This document shows positions 52,092-60,836 of a DNA stretch of 64,000 nucleotides, in pieces. Within the stretch, counting starts at the first letter, position 1. Each line of letters opens with the position of its first letter. Under the pieces are notes generated by a model. It was not told the origin of the DNA, searched no databases, and was given only the letters and a program-made list of their open reading frames with translations. Made by a program: the position numbers and the translations under genes. The stretch comes from Flagellimonas aequoris. Lineage in GTDB: Bacteria; Bacteroidota; Bacteroidia; Flavobacteriales; Flavobacteriaceae. The stretch is from contig NZ_QXFJ01000030.1 of NCBI RefSeq assembly GCF_003584165.1, forward strand, positions 682,001-746,000, written 5' to 3'.

Positions 52092-54523
52092 TACGAATCC
52101 TTGGATTTTCTTCCAAAGAGTGAGTAACCCGCTCCTCCAACAACGATCAAACCTAATAAGATATTAGCGGCCAATGCAATCTGACCACCCTTTTCAATTA
52201 ATTGCGGTTCAAACTTAAATTCGATTTCATGAGTACCGGCAGGGACCTTCAAACCACGAAGGGCATAATCCACTTTAAAATGAGGTTCGGGTTTACCATC
52301 AATATAGGCATCCCAACCAGATGGGTAGTACATCTCGGAAAAGACCGCGAATCCATCGTTGGCATTTGAGGATTTGTATTTAAGATAGTCAGGACGGTAC
52401 TCCACCAAACCGATATTTGCCAATGAATCCACTTCAAAACGAAGCTTGGTTTGGGTAGGATAGGTTTTGGTATTAATCACCGCCTGTTTTTTGGAATTGA
52501 AATCCTTTAGTTTCATAATCTCCTCATCAGCAGAGGAAACGGGCAACAATTGATCAACAAACCATGCATTGCCATTGGCATCTGGATTGATAGCTGGGAA
52601 ACTACTGCCATCATCATCTTTTTGAATGATGTACTTTACGTTAAGCATGTTCAACACCTGCAGGTTGTTCTGGTACAAGTGATACTCGAACAGATCTTGC
52701 AGGGCACGGGGTTTGGCGGCATGGTACCCCCCTATCGATTTATGAAAATAGGATGTTCTGGAACCATTGACTCCTTCTTCCGGGTCAAAAACCCTAAAAA
52801 TGGAATCGTCCTGTTGAATCAACTGGTCAATTTTACTCGCCTGAAAGGGTTCGTTCACTTCTCTTTGTCGCACAAAATCGTCCTCGTTCACATAACGAAG
52901 ATCCACGCCCACCAAATCGAACAGAATCAAAGCACCCAATGCCAAGACCAATAGGTTCTTTCCCATTTTTTCTTTGATGAAAAACCATAGGGCTGCAGCG
53001 GCCAAAACCACATAAATCAAAGAACGTATGGTATCGTTTACGTAAACAGCTTCGCGATCACGTTTGATCATGGTCATGACATCATCCCCGAAATACCCAC
53101 GGTATACTTCGTCTCGCAAGCCTTCAAAACTGAAAAAGCCTTTGATCAGAAATATAAAAACTCCCAATCCCAAGGTGATGAAAAAGCTCCATTTTAAGGC
53201 ATTGAGTTTTTCCTTTTTATCCACGGAAGCTTTGAAAAGCTCCCACAAACCTAATATTCCCAATACAGGGAGACAAAGTTCCAATACCACTTGAATGGAA
53301 GAAACTGCCCTGAATTTGTTGTATAATGGAAAGTAATCGATCATAAAATCAGTGAGCACTGAAAAGTTCCTACCCCAGGATAAAACCAGGGACAAGATGG
53401 CACCAATCAACAACCACCATTTCTTCTTCCCTTTCACCAAAATAACACCCAGTACGAACAAAAAGAAAATGATGGCCCCAACATAGGCCGGACCCGCCAC
53501 AATGGGTTGATCACCCCAATACAAAGGCAAACTACTGGAAAATTCCAATGCCTTGCTAGGAGGCAATCCTTGATTGGTCAGGTATTCGTATGCCTTGGAA
53601 TCCTTACCCAAATCCTCTCCTCCCGATCCCCCAAAAAGCCTGGGTGAAAACAAATCCAAAGACTCTGCGATACCATAGCTGTATTGGGTGATGTATTCCC
53701 TGTCCAATCCATTGGTTACTTCTTTAGGGCTTCCATCTGGGTTTATGGTGAGCTCCGATTTACCGCGGGTACTCCAATCGGCATATTCCTTGGTAGCCAT
53801 CAGACTAGTGGCGTTCGTTGCAATGGAGAGTACAACAGCCAATGCCAAAATTCCAACGGAGACAAAAAAGTGTTTCAGTTCCTTTTCCTTAATCGCATAC
53901 ACCAAATACACAAGGCCCATCACCAAGACCAAGAGCATAAAATAATAGGTCATTTGGTAATGGTTGGCACTGATTTCCAACGCCATGGCCAAAGCCGTCA
54001 AAATAAATCCAAGGATATATTTCTTTCTAAAAACCAAAACAATCCCACCCAAGACCATGGGGATATATCCCAAAGCATGGGCCTTCGCATTATGCCCAAC
54101 GCCCAAGATGATAATCAAATAGGTAGAAAATCCAAAGGCAAGAGCCCCCAGGGCCGCCAGCCTAAAATCTACTTTTAAGCAGAGTAATAAAATGTAAAAA
54201 CTCAGTAAGTATAGAAAAAGATAATCCGCTGGCCTAGGTAAAAATCGAATCAGGTGGTCCAATTTCTTGACATAATCATTGGGATAATTGGCCCCCAACT
54301 GATACGTGGGCATCCCACCAAAAGCACTATTGGTCCAATACGATTCTTCTCCGGTGGCCGCTTTGTAATCGTCCCTTTCCTTGGACATGCCCTTGTACCA
54401 GGCAATATCCGATTGAAAAATGGCCTTGCCCTGTAGCACTGGATAAAAATAGACCAATGACACAAGAATCAGCAGTCCGATTACACAAATATGGGTTATT
54501 AGGGCCTTTGGAGAAAGATTCAT
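52091..54523 (-). CDS. YfhO family membrane protein
   Basis: 810 residues from the ATG at 54523 (MNLSPKALITHICVIGLLIL); a TTG at 54544 is possible but weaker. About twelve hydrophobic helices fill the N-terminal two thirds, and a soluble C-terminal domain ends with a final helix (GGQIALAANILLGLIVVGGA). YfhO proteins are GT-C-like membrane proteins; some glycosylate teichoic acids in Firmicutes. The early periplasmic loop (QSDIAWYKGMSKERDDYKAA) carries a conserved Asp like that of GT-C enzymes. It sits with a GT4 enzyme and flippase, which supports a role in surface glycans. Confidence 0.92.
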   Translation of the reverse strand: MNLSPKALITHICVIGLLILVSLVYFYPVLQGKAIFQSDIAWYKGMSKERDDYKAATGEESYWTNSAFGGMPTYQLGANYPNDYVKKLDHLIRFLPRPADYLFLYLLSFYILLLCLKVDFRLAALGALAFGFSTYLIIILGVGHNAKAHALGYIPMVLGGIVLVFRKKYILGFILTALAMALEISANHYQMTYYFMLLVLVMGLVYLVYAIKEKELKHFFVSVGILALAVVLSIATNATSLMATKEYADWSTRGKSELTINPDGSPKEVTNGLDREYITQYSYGIAESLDLFSPRLFGGSGGEDLGKDSKAYEYLTNQGLPPSKALEFSSSLPLYWGDQPIVAGPAYVGAIIFFLFVLGVILVKGKKKWWLLIGAILSLVLSWGRNFSVLTDFMIDYFPLYNKFRAVSSIQVVLELCLPVLGILGLWELFKASVDKKEKLNALKWSFFITLGLGVFIFLIKGFFSFEGLRDEVYRGYFGDDVMTMIKRDREAVYVNDTIRSLIYVVLAAAALWFFIKEKMGKNLLVLALGALILFDLVGVDLRYVNEDDFVRQREVNEPFQASKIDQLIQQDDSIFRVFDPEEGVNGSRTSYFHKSIGGYHAAKPRALQDLFEYHLYQNNLQVLNMLNVKYIIQKDDDGSSFPAINPDANGNAWFVDQLLPVSSADEEIMKLKDFNSKKQAVINTKTYPTQTKLRFEVDSLANIGLVEYRPDYLKYKSSNANDGFAVFSEMYYPSGWDAYIDGKPEPHFKVDYALRGLKVPAGTHEIEFKFEPQLIEKGGQIALAANILLGLIVVGGAGYSLFGRKSKDS

Positions 54524-54547
54524 GGATAGGTTTTGAAAAGACAAATA

Positions 54548-54808
54548 TTAGTCAATTTCTTCAAAATCTATGTATTCTCCAACTTTTTTTGACGGATTGG
54601 ACTTTCTGGGAGGCTTTTGAAATATGGAGGTCTCCCCTTCCCTTTCCTGTGTTCTCCCGTATCCTTGATTATCGCCAAATTGTTGGCCAAACCGCTCACT
54701 GGTCTTCTTCACCGCATAATTGAGCAATCTGGGAGCCAACCATGTCCAGAGCAATTTCAGGGCGTAGTATACTAATATGACAATTAAAATCGTTTTTAGT
54801 AAAACCAT
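54548..54808 (-). CDS. DUF4834 family small membrane protein
   Basis: 86 residues, opening MVLLKTILIVILVYYALKLL. One N-terminal membrane helix followed by WTWLAPRLLNYAVKKTSERF and a hydrophilic, Gln/Arg/Glu-rich region, ending KVGEYIDFEEID. Matches the DUF4834 family, seen just before YfhO in Flavobacteriaceae as I recall. First gene of the surface-glycan operon; function unknown. A full-consensus promoter lies 20 bases upstream. Confidence 0.85.
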   Translation of the reverse strand: MVLLKTILIVILVYYALKLLWTWLAPRLLNYAVKKTSERFGQQFGDNQGYGRTQEREGETSIFQKPPRKSNPSKKVGEYIDFEEID

Positions 54809-54827
54809 ATAACCTCAGTTATTGTAT

Positions 54828-54862
54828 CAAAATTACACTGTTAGTAACGGAAAACGGTCAAA
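54828..54862 (-). promoter_or_regulatory. Promoter of the DUF4834-YfhO-glycosyltransferase-flippase operon
   Basis: On the minus strand TTTG (54859-54862), 23-base spacer, TAATTTTG (54828-54835). Confidence 0.6.
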
Positions 54863-54894
54863 CGTATCTTAAAATAGTATTAAAAACCAGTTAT

Positions 54895-55878
54895 ATGGAT
54901 CTCTCCATGCTTAAAAAGTGCCTTTTTGTATTGGTTCTGTTCCCTGCCCTGTTGTGTGCGCAGTATACAGACGTCATCAATTCCAACAGACCCGGAAGAG
55001 CCGTAAGTGCCTATGCCGTGGGAAAAAACGTGGCCCAGGTAGAGGTTGGATTGCTGTACGAGCAGCAGGACAATGCAGACTTGAACTCCGATTCGAACAT
55101 TTTCGGAACCGATTTTGCGCTACGCTACGGATTGCTTTTTGAGGAACTGGAAATCAATCTTGAAGGATCTTTCATCAAACAAAACATCACCTATCCCGAT
55201 TACAACATTGAAGGAAAACTGACCAATTTCTCCAGAAATCGTTTGGGCTTGAAATATCTGGTCTATGACCCCTACAAAAATCCTGAGCGTAACAAACCCA
55301 ATTTGTATAGCTGGCGGGCCAATAATGTTTTTCAATGGAAGAATTTGATTCCTGCCGTATCGGTGTACGCGGGAGCGAACTTTTTATTCAACGACAATCC
55401 ATTTTATCCAGGTGACCCGAGCCTTTCCTACCGGGGAGCTATTAATACGCAAAGTAGATTGTCCCCAAGGTTTGTATTGATTTCCAATATCGCATACGAC
55501 CGTATTGGTACCGATTTCCCGGAATGGCGTGTGGCCTTATCGCTTAGCCACGCTTTTCGAGATCCCCGCTGGAGCGTTTTCTTTGAAGGACAGGGGATTT
55601 CCAGCGACCGCTATTCCGATGTTATTCTGCGTACCGGTGTGGCCCGTTTGATCAGCCCCAATTTTCAGGCGGACATTCACATGGGTTCTGGCTTTAACGA
55701 TTCCCCTTCGCGTGTATTTGTGGTTTTGGGCTTTTCATACCGTTTAGACTTCCATAAAGACCAACTCATTCCCATAGATGATCAAAAAGCTGGTCAGAAT
55801 GGTTCAATAAAGAAGAATGCCAATAAGAAAAACTCAAAAAAGAAGAAGAAAAAGAACAAAGATGACATAGATTTCTAA
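54895..55878 (+). CDS. Outer-membrane transporter-like beta-barrel with poly-lysine tail
   Basis: 327 residues; ATG at 54907 would give a cleaner signal peptide (MLKKCLFVLVLFPALLCAQ). After cleavage near residue 22, repeated amphipathic strands (QVEVGLLYEQQDNA, FALRYGLLFEELEINLEGSF, GLKYLVYDPYKN, WRVALSLSHAFRDPRWSVFF) match the phenol MetA-type transporter barrel family and end VVLGFSYRLDF. A final tail of about 40 residues is extremely basic (KKNANKKNSKKKKKKNKDD). That tail, after the normal barrel-ending Phe strand, is unusual. Transported substrate unknown. Confidence 0.82.
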   Translation: MDLSMLKKCLFVLVLFPALLCAQYTDVINSNRPGRAVSAYAVGKNVAQVEVGLLYEQQDNADLNSDSNIFGTDFALRYGLLFEELEINLEGSFIKQNITYPDYNIEGKLTNFSRNRLGLKYLVYDPYKNPERNKPNLYSWRANNVFQWKNLIPAVSVYAGANFLFNDNPFYPGDPSLSYRGAINTQSRLSPRFVLISNIAYDRIGTDFPEWRVALSLSHAFRDPRWSVFFEGQGISSDRYSDVILRTGVARLISPNFQADIHMGSGFNDSPSRVFVVLGFSYRLDFHKDQLIPIDDQKAGQNGSIKKNANKKNSKKKKKKNKDDIDF

Positions 55879-55943
55879 GTTTTGTGTCCATCATTTTTCT
55901 GCTGAAGGTAATATTCCTAATATTGAGGTTCTAAATAGGATCT

Positions 55944-57062
55944 ATGGTTACCGTAAAGCAGGTTCAATCCAAATCAGATTTAAAAACCTTTGTAAAATTC
56001 CCCTTTTCCCTGTACAAAGGTTCACCTTATTGGGTGCCTCCCATCATCAATGACGAGATGGAGTCCTTTGACCCTGAGAAAAATCCCGTTTTCCAAAATG
56101 CAGAAGCAACCTTCTTTTTGGCTTACAAAGAGAACAAAGTAGTCGGGCGGATTGCCGCCATCATCAATTGGTTGGAAGTGAATGACCAAGGGTTGAAAAA
56201 AATGAGGTTCGGCTGGTTCGATTTTGAGGATGATCTGGAAGTTTCCAAAGCTCTTTTGGACAAGGTCAAGGAAATCGGGTTGCAACATCAACTGGAGTAT
56301 ATGGAGGGGCCTGTTGGCTTTTCGAACCTGGACAAAGTAGGCGTACTTATTGAAGGGTTTGACCATATCGGCACCATGATCACCTGGTATAATCATCCGT
56401 ATTACCCATCACATTACGAACACCACGGTTTTGTAAAGGAAAAAGAATATTTGGAGAACAAGTTTTTGGCGGCCAATGCGGACCCCAAGCTTTTTGAGAA
56501 AGCCAATGTGTTGATCAAGCAGCGCTATGGCCTCAAGGAAATGAACTTTCAGAAAAGTTCCGAAATCATGCCGTGGGTGGATAAGATGTTCGACCTATTC
56601 AACGAATCTTATGCCAAGCTTTCATCGTTTGTTCGGATAACGGACATCCAAAAAGAATATTTCAAAAAGAAGTATATCAGTTTCATCAATCCGGAATACA
56701 TCAAATTTGTGGTGGATTCCGAAGATAATCTGGTGGCTTTCGCGATTGTTATGCCATCTTTTTCCAAGGCCTTGCAAAAAGCCAATGGAAAACTTTTTCC
56801 AACAGGGATTTTTCATCTGTTGAGTGCCAAAAAGAACAGCAAGGATGTTATTTTTTATTTGATCGGTATTCATCCATCCTATCAAAACAAGGGGGTCACT
56901 TCTATCATTTTCAACGAGTTTCATCATACCTTCAAGAAAAAAGGAGTGGTCAATTGCATTCGTACGCCTGAGTTGGAAGAAAATGTGGCCATTAGACAAA
57001 TGTGGAAGCATTTTGATCCCGTAACCCATAAAAGAAGACGTACCTATAGAAAAGATCTATAA
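55944..57062 (+). CDS. GNAT-like acyltransferase of unknown substrate
   Basis: 372 residues, opening MVTVKQVQSKSDLKTFVKFP. Two GNAT-like halves: an N-terminal region with YKGSPYWVPPIINDEMESFD and TFFLAYKENKVVGRIAAIIN, and a C-terminal region with KFVVDSEDNLVAFAIVMPSF then FYLIGIHPSYQNKGVTSIIF (acetyl-CoA-binding pyrophosphate loop, Q/RxxGx-like). I recall the family being widespread in Bacteroidota and sometimes mislabelled GTP cyclohydrolase. No signal peptide, so cytoplasmic. Acyl donor and acceptor are unknown. Confidence 0.8.
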   Translation: MVTVKQVQSKSDLKTFVKFPFSLYKGSPYWVPPIINDEMESFDPEKNPVFQNAEATFFLAYKENKVVGRIAAIINWLEVNDQGLKKMRFGWFDFEDDLEVSKALLDKVKEIGLQHQLEYMEGPVGFSNLDKVGVLIEGFDHIGTMITWYNHPYYPSHYEHHGFVKEKEYLENKFLAANADPKLFEKANVLIKQRYGLKEMNFQKSSEIMPWVDKMFDLFNESYAKLSSFVRITDIQKEYFKKKYISFINPEYIKFVVDSEDNLVAFAIVMPSFSKALQKANGKLFPTGIFHLLSAKKNSKDVIFYLIGIHPSYQNKGVTSIIFNEFHHTFKKKGVVNCIRTPELEENVAIRQMWKHFDPVTHKRRRTYRKDL

Positions 57063-57123
57063 CCCAACATAACCAACCAAATGCCAACCTCACAACCTCC
57101 AACAAACCAAAATACTAGTCTCC

Positions 57124-57939
57124 ATGAAGATTAAGTGGCCCGTTATAGGGCTACTCCTGTTGATACTCTTGTGGCCTAACCAAGATAACGCCCAGGAAAA
57201 AGAAATCATCCACCGAGGGGAACAATGGGTACAGTACAATCTGAACGTTATCACAAGTGAAAAGTGGATGCTCTTTGGTAACACGGGAACCAGATGGCGG
57301 GATAGTTTTGAAAAGTACACCCTTTTCTTTGGTCGGGTGGGAGCAGGATATAACGTGAACAAGACCGTTCGTTTGAGTAGTGGGTTCACCTATGCGGAGC
57401 TAAAACGAGACGGAGGAACCTATCTTGCGGAATTCAGACCGTATGAGGAATTGCTGGTCAGGGCCAACCCTGAAAAAAAGTTTGGGCTGAATCATCGTTT
57501 TCGTTTTGAGCAACGTTTTCATAACCCTGTTGTGGACGGGAGCATCCAATCGGACAACACCTTTGCGCTTCGATTTCGGTACGCGCTCTCAACGCGTATT
57601 CCCATTACGGCCCTTTCCAAGGAAAACCCTGATTTTAAATTGAGTTTGGGTATCAGTGACGAGGTGATGATCAATGCTGGAAAGGAAATTGTCTATAATG
57701 TTTTCGACAAGAATCGGTTTGTGGTCTCCCCTACGGTGCAGTTCAACAAATGGATGTCCGTGGCCCTTGCTTGGAACAATCAATTTTTTAACACCTCCAC
57801 TGCCGGGCAATACATCCATACCAATGCTTTTTGGTTGCAATTGACGCATACACTCAACGTATCGCATAAAAAGGACGAAGACCTTGATCCCATTTATCAA
57901 AATCCAGTCATTCCAAATCCCAAGGATGCAGCAGAATAA
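57124..57939 (+). CDS. DUF2490 outer-membrane beta-barrel protein
   Basis: 271 residues. Signal peptide (MKIKWPVIGLLLLILLWPNQ, cleaved near DNAQE). The remainder is a series of beta-strands with W and aromatic ends (EQWVQYNLNVITSEKWMLFG, RVGAGYNVNKTVRLSSGFTY, NHRFRFEQRFHNPVVDGSIQ, LRFRYALSTRIPI) and fits the DUF2490 family of small outer-membrane barrels. A short Pro/Asp-rich tail (VIPNPKDAAE) ends it. Function unknown. The DoxX gene follows after 20 bases. Confidence 0.85.
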   Translation: MKIKWPVIGLLLLILLWPNQDNAQEKEIIHRGEQWVQYNLNVITSEKWMLFGNTGTRWRDSFEKYTLFFGRVGAGYNVNKTVRLSSGFTYAELKRDGGTYLAEFRPYEELLVRANPEKKFGLNHRFRFEQRFHNPVVDGSIQSDNTFALRFRYALSTRIPITALSKENPDFKLSLGISDEVMINAGKEIVYNVFDKNRFVVSPTVQFNKWMSVALAWNNQFFNTSTAGQYIHTNAFWLQLTHTLNVSHKKDEDLDPIYQNPVIPNPKDAAE

Positions 57940-57959
57940 GTTGAATACAAGATTATAAC

Positions 57960-58391
57960 ATGAAGAATAAATATGTAAAACTCTTTTTGCGCCTGGCTTT
58001 GGCTGGCAGTTTTCTATCCGCCGTCGCAGATCGCTTTGGAATTTGGAGCCCGGAAATATCCGTTTGGGGCAATTGGGAAAATTTCCTTGCCTATACCGGG
58101 TTGATCAATCCATGGATGCCACAATCGTTCATACCTGCCCTAGGAATTTTGGCTACAGTGGCCGAGATAGTTTTTGCAATTTTCTTATTGATTGGATTTA
58201 AAACGGAATTGTTCGCCAAGTTGAGCGGTATGCTACTGTTATTGTTCGCAATGTCCATGACTTTTTCAACAGGAATCAAGGGTGCTTTTGATTATTCGGT
58301 TTTTAGCGCGGCCGGCTGTGCTTTTGCGCTCAGCTTGATGAAGGAAAAATATTTGGAATTGGATAGTTTGATTTTTAAGATGAAAAATTAA
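57960..58391 (+). CDS. DoxX family membrane protein
   Basis: 143 residues with four hydrophobic helices (LFLRLALAGSFLSAVADRFG, IPALGILATVAEIVFAIFLL, LSGMLLLLFAMSMTFSTGIK, FSAAGCAFALSLM). The first helix's LRLALAGSFLSA and the ADRFG loop are DoxX-like. Family members take part in quinone/thiol redox reactions or have no known role. Start at the ATG at 57960, 20 bases after the DUF2490 stop; probably cotranscribed with it. Confidence 0.85.
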   Translation: MKNKYVKLFLRLALAGSFLSAVADRFGIWSPEISVWGNWENFLAYTGLINPWMPQSFIPALGILATVAEIVFAIFLLIGFKTELFAKLSGMLLLLFAMSMTFSTGIKGAFDYSVFSAAGCAFALSLMKEKYLELDSLIFKMKN

Positions 58392-58525
58392 AAACCTTCT
58401 CTCCAAAAACATCAGCCTTTCTGAAATAGAGCATTCTGAAAGCACCTTCATTTGATTTGACCTGTTTATTATTGGTTTTATGGCAGTTTTTTCTGAATTT
58501 TAGTAAGTCCATAAACTTAGAAGCG

Positions 58526-59104
58526 ATGCGTTATATGAGAACCCAAATAGGCAAAATAGTAATCGGGTTTCTTTTATTGGCACCCTACATCTGCTCTGGG
58601 CAAAAACTAAATTCCGAAAAATGGAGTGAAAGTGAAAAGGCCCAATATACAAAGCTTACCGAGTTGGTCCATTATGTCCATAAAAAGAAGGAAACCGAAA
58701 TTTCCAAAGACACGCTGTTCCAGAAATATATCTATTTTGACAATGTCCTGAGCGATACGGTCCAACAAAGAAAGATAAAGCGATTGGCAGCCTTTGATGA
58801 CCTCTTCCAGTATTTCAGAAAAACCTTGGACAGCATTGGATTGGAAAATTTGGATGCAAAACCCATTAGATTTTATAAAGATCATAAAATCTATGAGCCA
58901 TTTGACGAAAAAGTGGCCAAAAAAAGTATCGATGGTAAAAAAATGTATACGAAAGATTCCAACGTTTTTGCTTATTACAGAAAGGATGAACCCGAAAACC
59001 CTTTTGGTTCATTACTGTTCGACCCTGAGACGGATAAATTAGCTGCCTGGATTATGATCAACCAAGGCGGATACAAGTACTTTTTAACCTTCAATCTTTT
59101 CTAA
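58526..59104 (+). CDS. Exported protein of unknown function
   Basis: 192 residues from the ATG at 58526 (MRYMRTQIGKIVIGFLLLAP); ATG at 58535 would work too. Signal peptide cleaved near CSGQ. The mature part is rich in Lys, Asp and Tyr with alternating helices (SEKWSESEKAQYTKLTELVH, DTVQQRKIKRLAAFDDLFQY) and a C-terminal strand part (DKLAAWIMINQGGYKYFLTF). I do not recognise a family. Probably periplasmic. The VOC-family gene follows after four bases. Confidence 0.68.
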   Translation: MRYMRTQIGKIVIGFLLLAPYICSGQKLNSEKWSESEKAQYTKLTELVHYVHKKKETEISKDTLFQKYIYFDNVLSDTVQQRKIKRLAAFDDLFQYFRKTLDSIGLENLDAKPIRFYKDHKIYEPFDEKVAKKSIDGKKMYTKDSNVFAYYRKDEPENPFGSLLFDPETDKLAAWIMINQGGYKYFLTFNLF

Positions 59105-59108
59105 ACTT

Positions 59109-59501
59109 ATGCTGAATGAAAGATTGACCCACTTCGCTCCCGAACTGCATATTCCAAATGGGACATTCGAAATCGATTTTTATACCAGATGGGGAGCGGT
59201 TGAACATTTTTGTTTCCGGAATGATGACGGCAGTATCCATGTGGCCGAATTGGATTTCGATGGTGCCATTTTCCACGTACATGAAACCATGCGAGGAATA
59301 GACTCCCTTGAACCTAAAAGTGCGAAGGGTGTCACCACGATAATCGGTTTGTTCGTTCCCGATGTGCAGCAAGTGATGGAAAAAGCTATTTCGGCAGGTG
59401 CTATCTTAATTAATCCCACAACAGATCATGACTATGGATATCGACAGGGCATGTTCAGGGACCCCTTTGGTCATTATTGGCAAATCCAAAAGAAAATTTA
59501 A
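59109..59501 (+). CDS. VOC family protein (glyoxalase/bleomycin-resistance/PhnB-like)
   Basis: 130 residues, starting four bases after the previous stop (MLNERLTHFAPELHIPNGTF). Two beta-alpha-beta-beta-beta units of the vicinal-oxygen-chelate fold: the first includes FEIDFYTRWGAVEHFCFRND and GSIHVAELDFDGAIFHVHET, the second PDVQQVMEKAISAGAILINP and QGMFRDPFGHYWQIQKK, whose GHYWQI end carries the usual glutamate-like position replaced by Gln. Resembles PhnB-type proteins. No known substrate. Cytoplasmic. Confidence 0.87.
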   Translation: MLNERLTHFAPELHIPNGTFEIDFYTRWGAVEHFCFRNDDGSIHVAELDFDGAIFHVHETMRGIDSLEPKSAKGVTTIIGLFVPDVQQVMEKAISAGAILINPTTDHDYGYRQGMFRDPFGHYWQIQKKI

Positions 59502-59516
59502 ACAAACGCTACCCAT

Positions 59517-59897
59517 ATGAACCAAGAAGTTACAGAATTTCTAGATGGGCTCAACCATCCGTTACGGACCGAGATTGAACACCTTAGGACATTGATTTTG
59601 AATGCTGAAGATAGGCTTACTGAAAATGTGAAGTGGAACGGCCCCAATTACAGCATTGATGATGCTGACAGGATTACCATGAAAATCCACCCCCCAAAAC
59701 AAATCCAATTGATTTTTCATCGTGGGGCCAAAAAGCTGGAGCAACCTAAAGCGCCTATGATTTCTTCAAGATCGAAACTGCTTGTTTGGAAGGGAAATGA
59801 CAGGGCCATCGCATCCTTTAAAAATCTGGATGATATTGGGAAAGGAAAAACTGAATTGATGGAAATCGTTAAAAGTTGGATACAGGCAACTTCTTGA
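59517..59897 (+). CDS. DUF1801 domain protein (YdhG-like)
   Basis: 126 residues, MNQEVTEFLDGLNHPLRTEI at the start. The DUF1801 fold is recognised by LRTLILNAEDRLTENVKWNG, PNYSIDDADRITMKIHPPKQ and IQLIFHRGAKKLEQPK. Many relatives are small cytoplasmic proteins of unknown role; some resemble frataxin-like iron-binding folds. It follows the VOC gene by 15 bases in the same direction. A probable small operon of accessory proteins (58526-59897). Confidence 0.88.
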   Translation: MNQEVTEFLDGLNHPLRTEIEHLRTLILNAEDRLTENVKWNGPNYSIDDADRITMKIHPPKQIQLIFHRGAKKLEQPKAPMISSRSKLLVWKGNDRAIASFKNLDDIGKGKTELMEIVKSWIQATS

Positions 59898-59975
59898 ACA
59901 TTCTTTGTTTTTCATATTGAAACGACTGTGGTGTCCAAAATATAAACGATATTTAAGAACACCATTAACAACCTT

Positions 59976-60812
59976 ATGAAAACGAAAACACTGACTTTAT
60001 TGGCGGCATTCTTTGCCAGCTTTTGTACTTTTTCCCAATCACCCTCTATTGAAGGAACCTTTTTGAACAGCAATAGCTCAATTTCCATTCAATTTAAGCA
60101 AATGGGTGACGAATATCACGGTATGCTTGCAACAGCTGGAGCAAGTTTTGCCATTAGGGCCGAACAATCTGCAAATCGTTTGACAGGCAAGATATTTGGC
60201 TTGAACGGCCCCATTGATTTTACCGCCCAATTAGGTGAGAGACAAATGTTGTTTGCAGCGACCGGGTATAATGAAACGTTCTATAAATATTCAGATGAAC
60301 ATAATTTGGCCGGCTACGACCTCACTCCTTACATGGTGGATTATGGGACTGGTACCGGTCAGAACAGCAATTCGAATGCCCCGCAGGCCAAATCCCCATC
60401 GGCTCAAAACGGTTTGAAGAGTCCTTACCCAGATTTAAACAACCAAGAGGTATACAATATTGTTTCCGGTAGCCAATTGGTGTATTACCAAAGAACCTCC
60501 TATGTCAATGACAACACCGGCAGTTCCATCACCTATGTAAATTTCTGTTCCAATGGGACCTTTACCATAAATTATGATGGCTCTTTTAGTGTTGAAGGTG
60601 ACTATGGTGGTAACGTGCATGGAGCTTCACGTGGAAGCAATTCTGGATACTGGAAATTGGTTTCTTATCAAGGACAGCCCGCTGTCTATTTACTGTACTA
60701 CAATGGCCAATCCAATGTAAACCCTTTCAACATCAACGATGTAAAACAAGGAAGATGGCGTAGAGGCAATACCCAATATGCGTTGCAGCGCAACAAAGTA
60801 TCTTGTAACTAA
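59976..60812 (+). CDS. Exported two-part protein of unknown function
   Basis: 278 residues. Signal peptide (MKTKTLTLLAAFFASFCTFS, then QSPSIEGTF). The first part (about 22-115) repeats small beta strands with gaps (ISIQFKQMGDEYHGMLATAG), a Pro/Ser/Asn-rich linker follows (SNAPQAKSPSAQNGLKSPY), and the C-terminal part (about 150-278) holds a Tyr/Asn/Gly-rich beta fold with two cysteines (VNFCSNGTFTINYDG and RNKVSCN at the end). I recall the YWKLVSYQGQPAVYLLYYNG segment from other predicted secreted proteins but no name. Secreted or surface located. Confidence 0.72.
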   Translation: MKTKTLTLLAAFFASFCTFSQSPSIEGTFLNSNSSISIQFKQMGDEYHGMLATAGASFAIRAEQSANRLTGKIFGLNGPIDFTAQLGERQMLFAATGYNETFYKYSDEHNLAGYDLTPYMVDYGTGTGQNSNSNAPQAKSPSAQNGLKSPYPDLNNQEVYNIVSGSQLVYYQRTSYVNDNTGSSITYVNFCSNGTFTINYDGSFSVEGDYGGNVHGASRGSNSGYWKLVSYQGQPAVYLLYYNGQSNVNPFNINDVKQGRWRRGNTQYALQRNKVSCN

Positions 60813-60836
60813 CCTTTAGTCTTTGTTAAGAGTTTA

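Noticed and set aside
53684..54178. Plus-strand ORF of 164 codons opposite yfhO
   Set aside because: It is antisense to YfhO, Gln/Asn-rich with no recognisable motif, and lacks a promoter.
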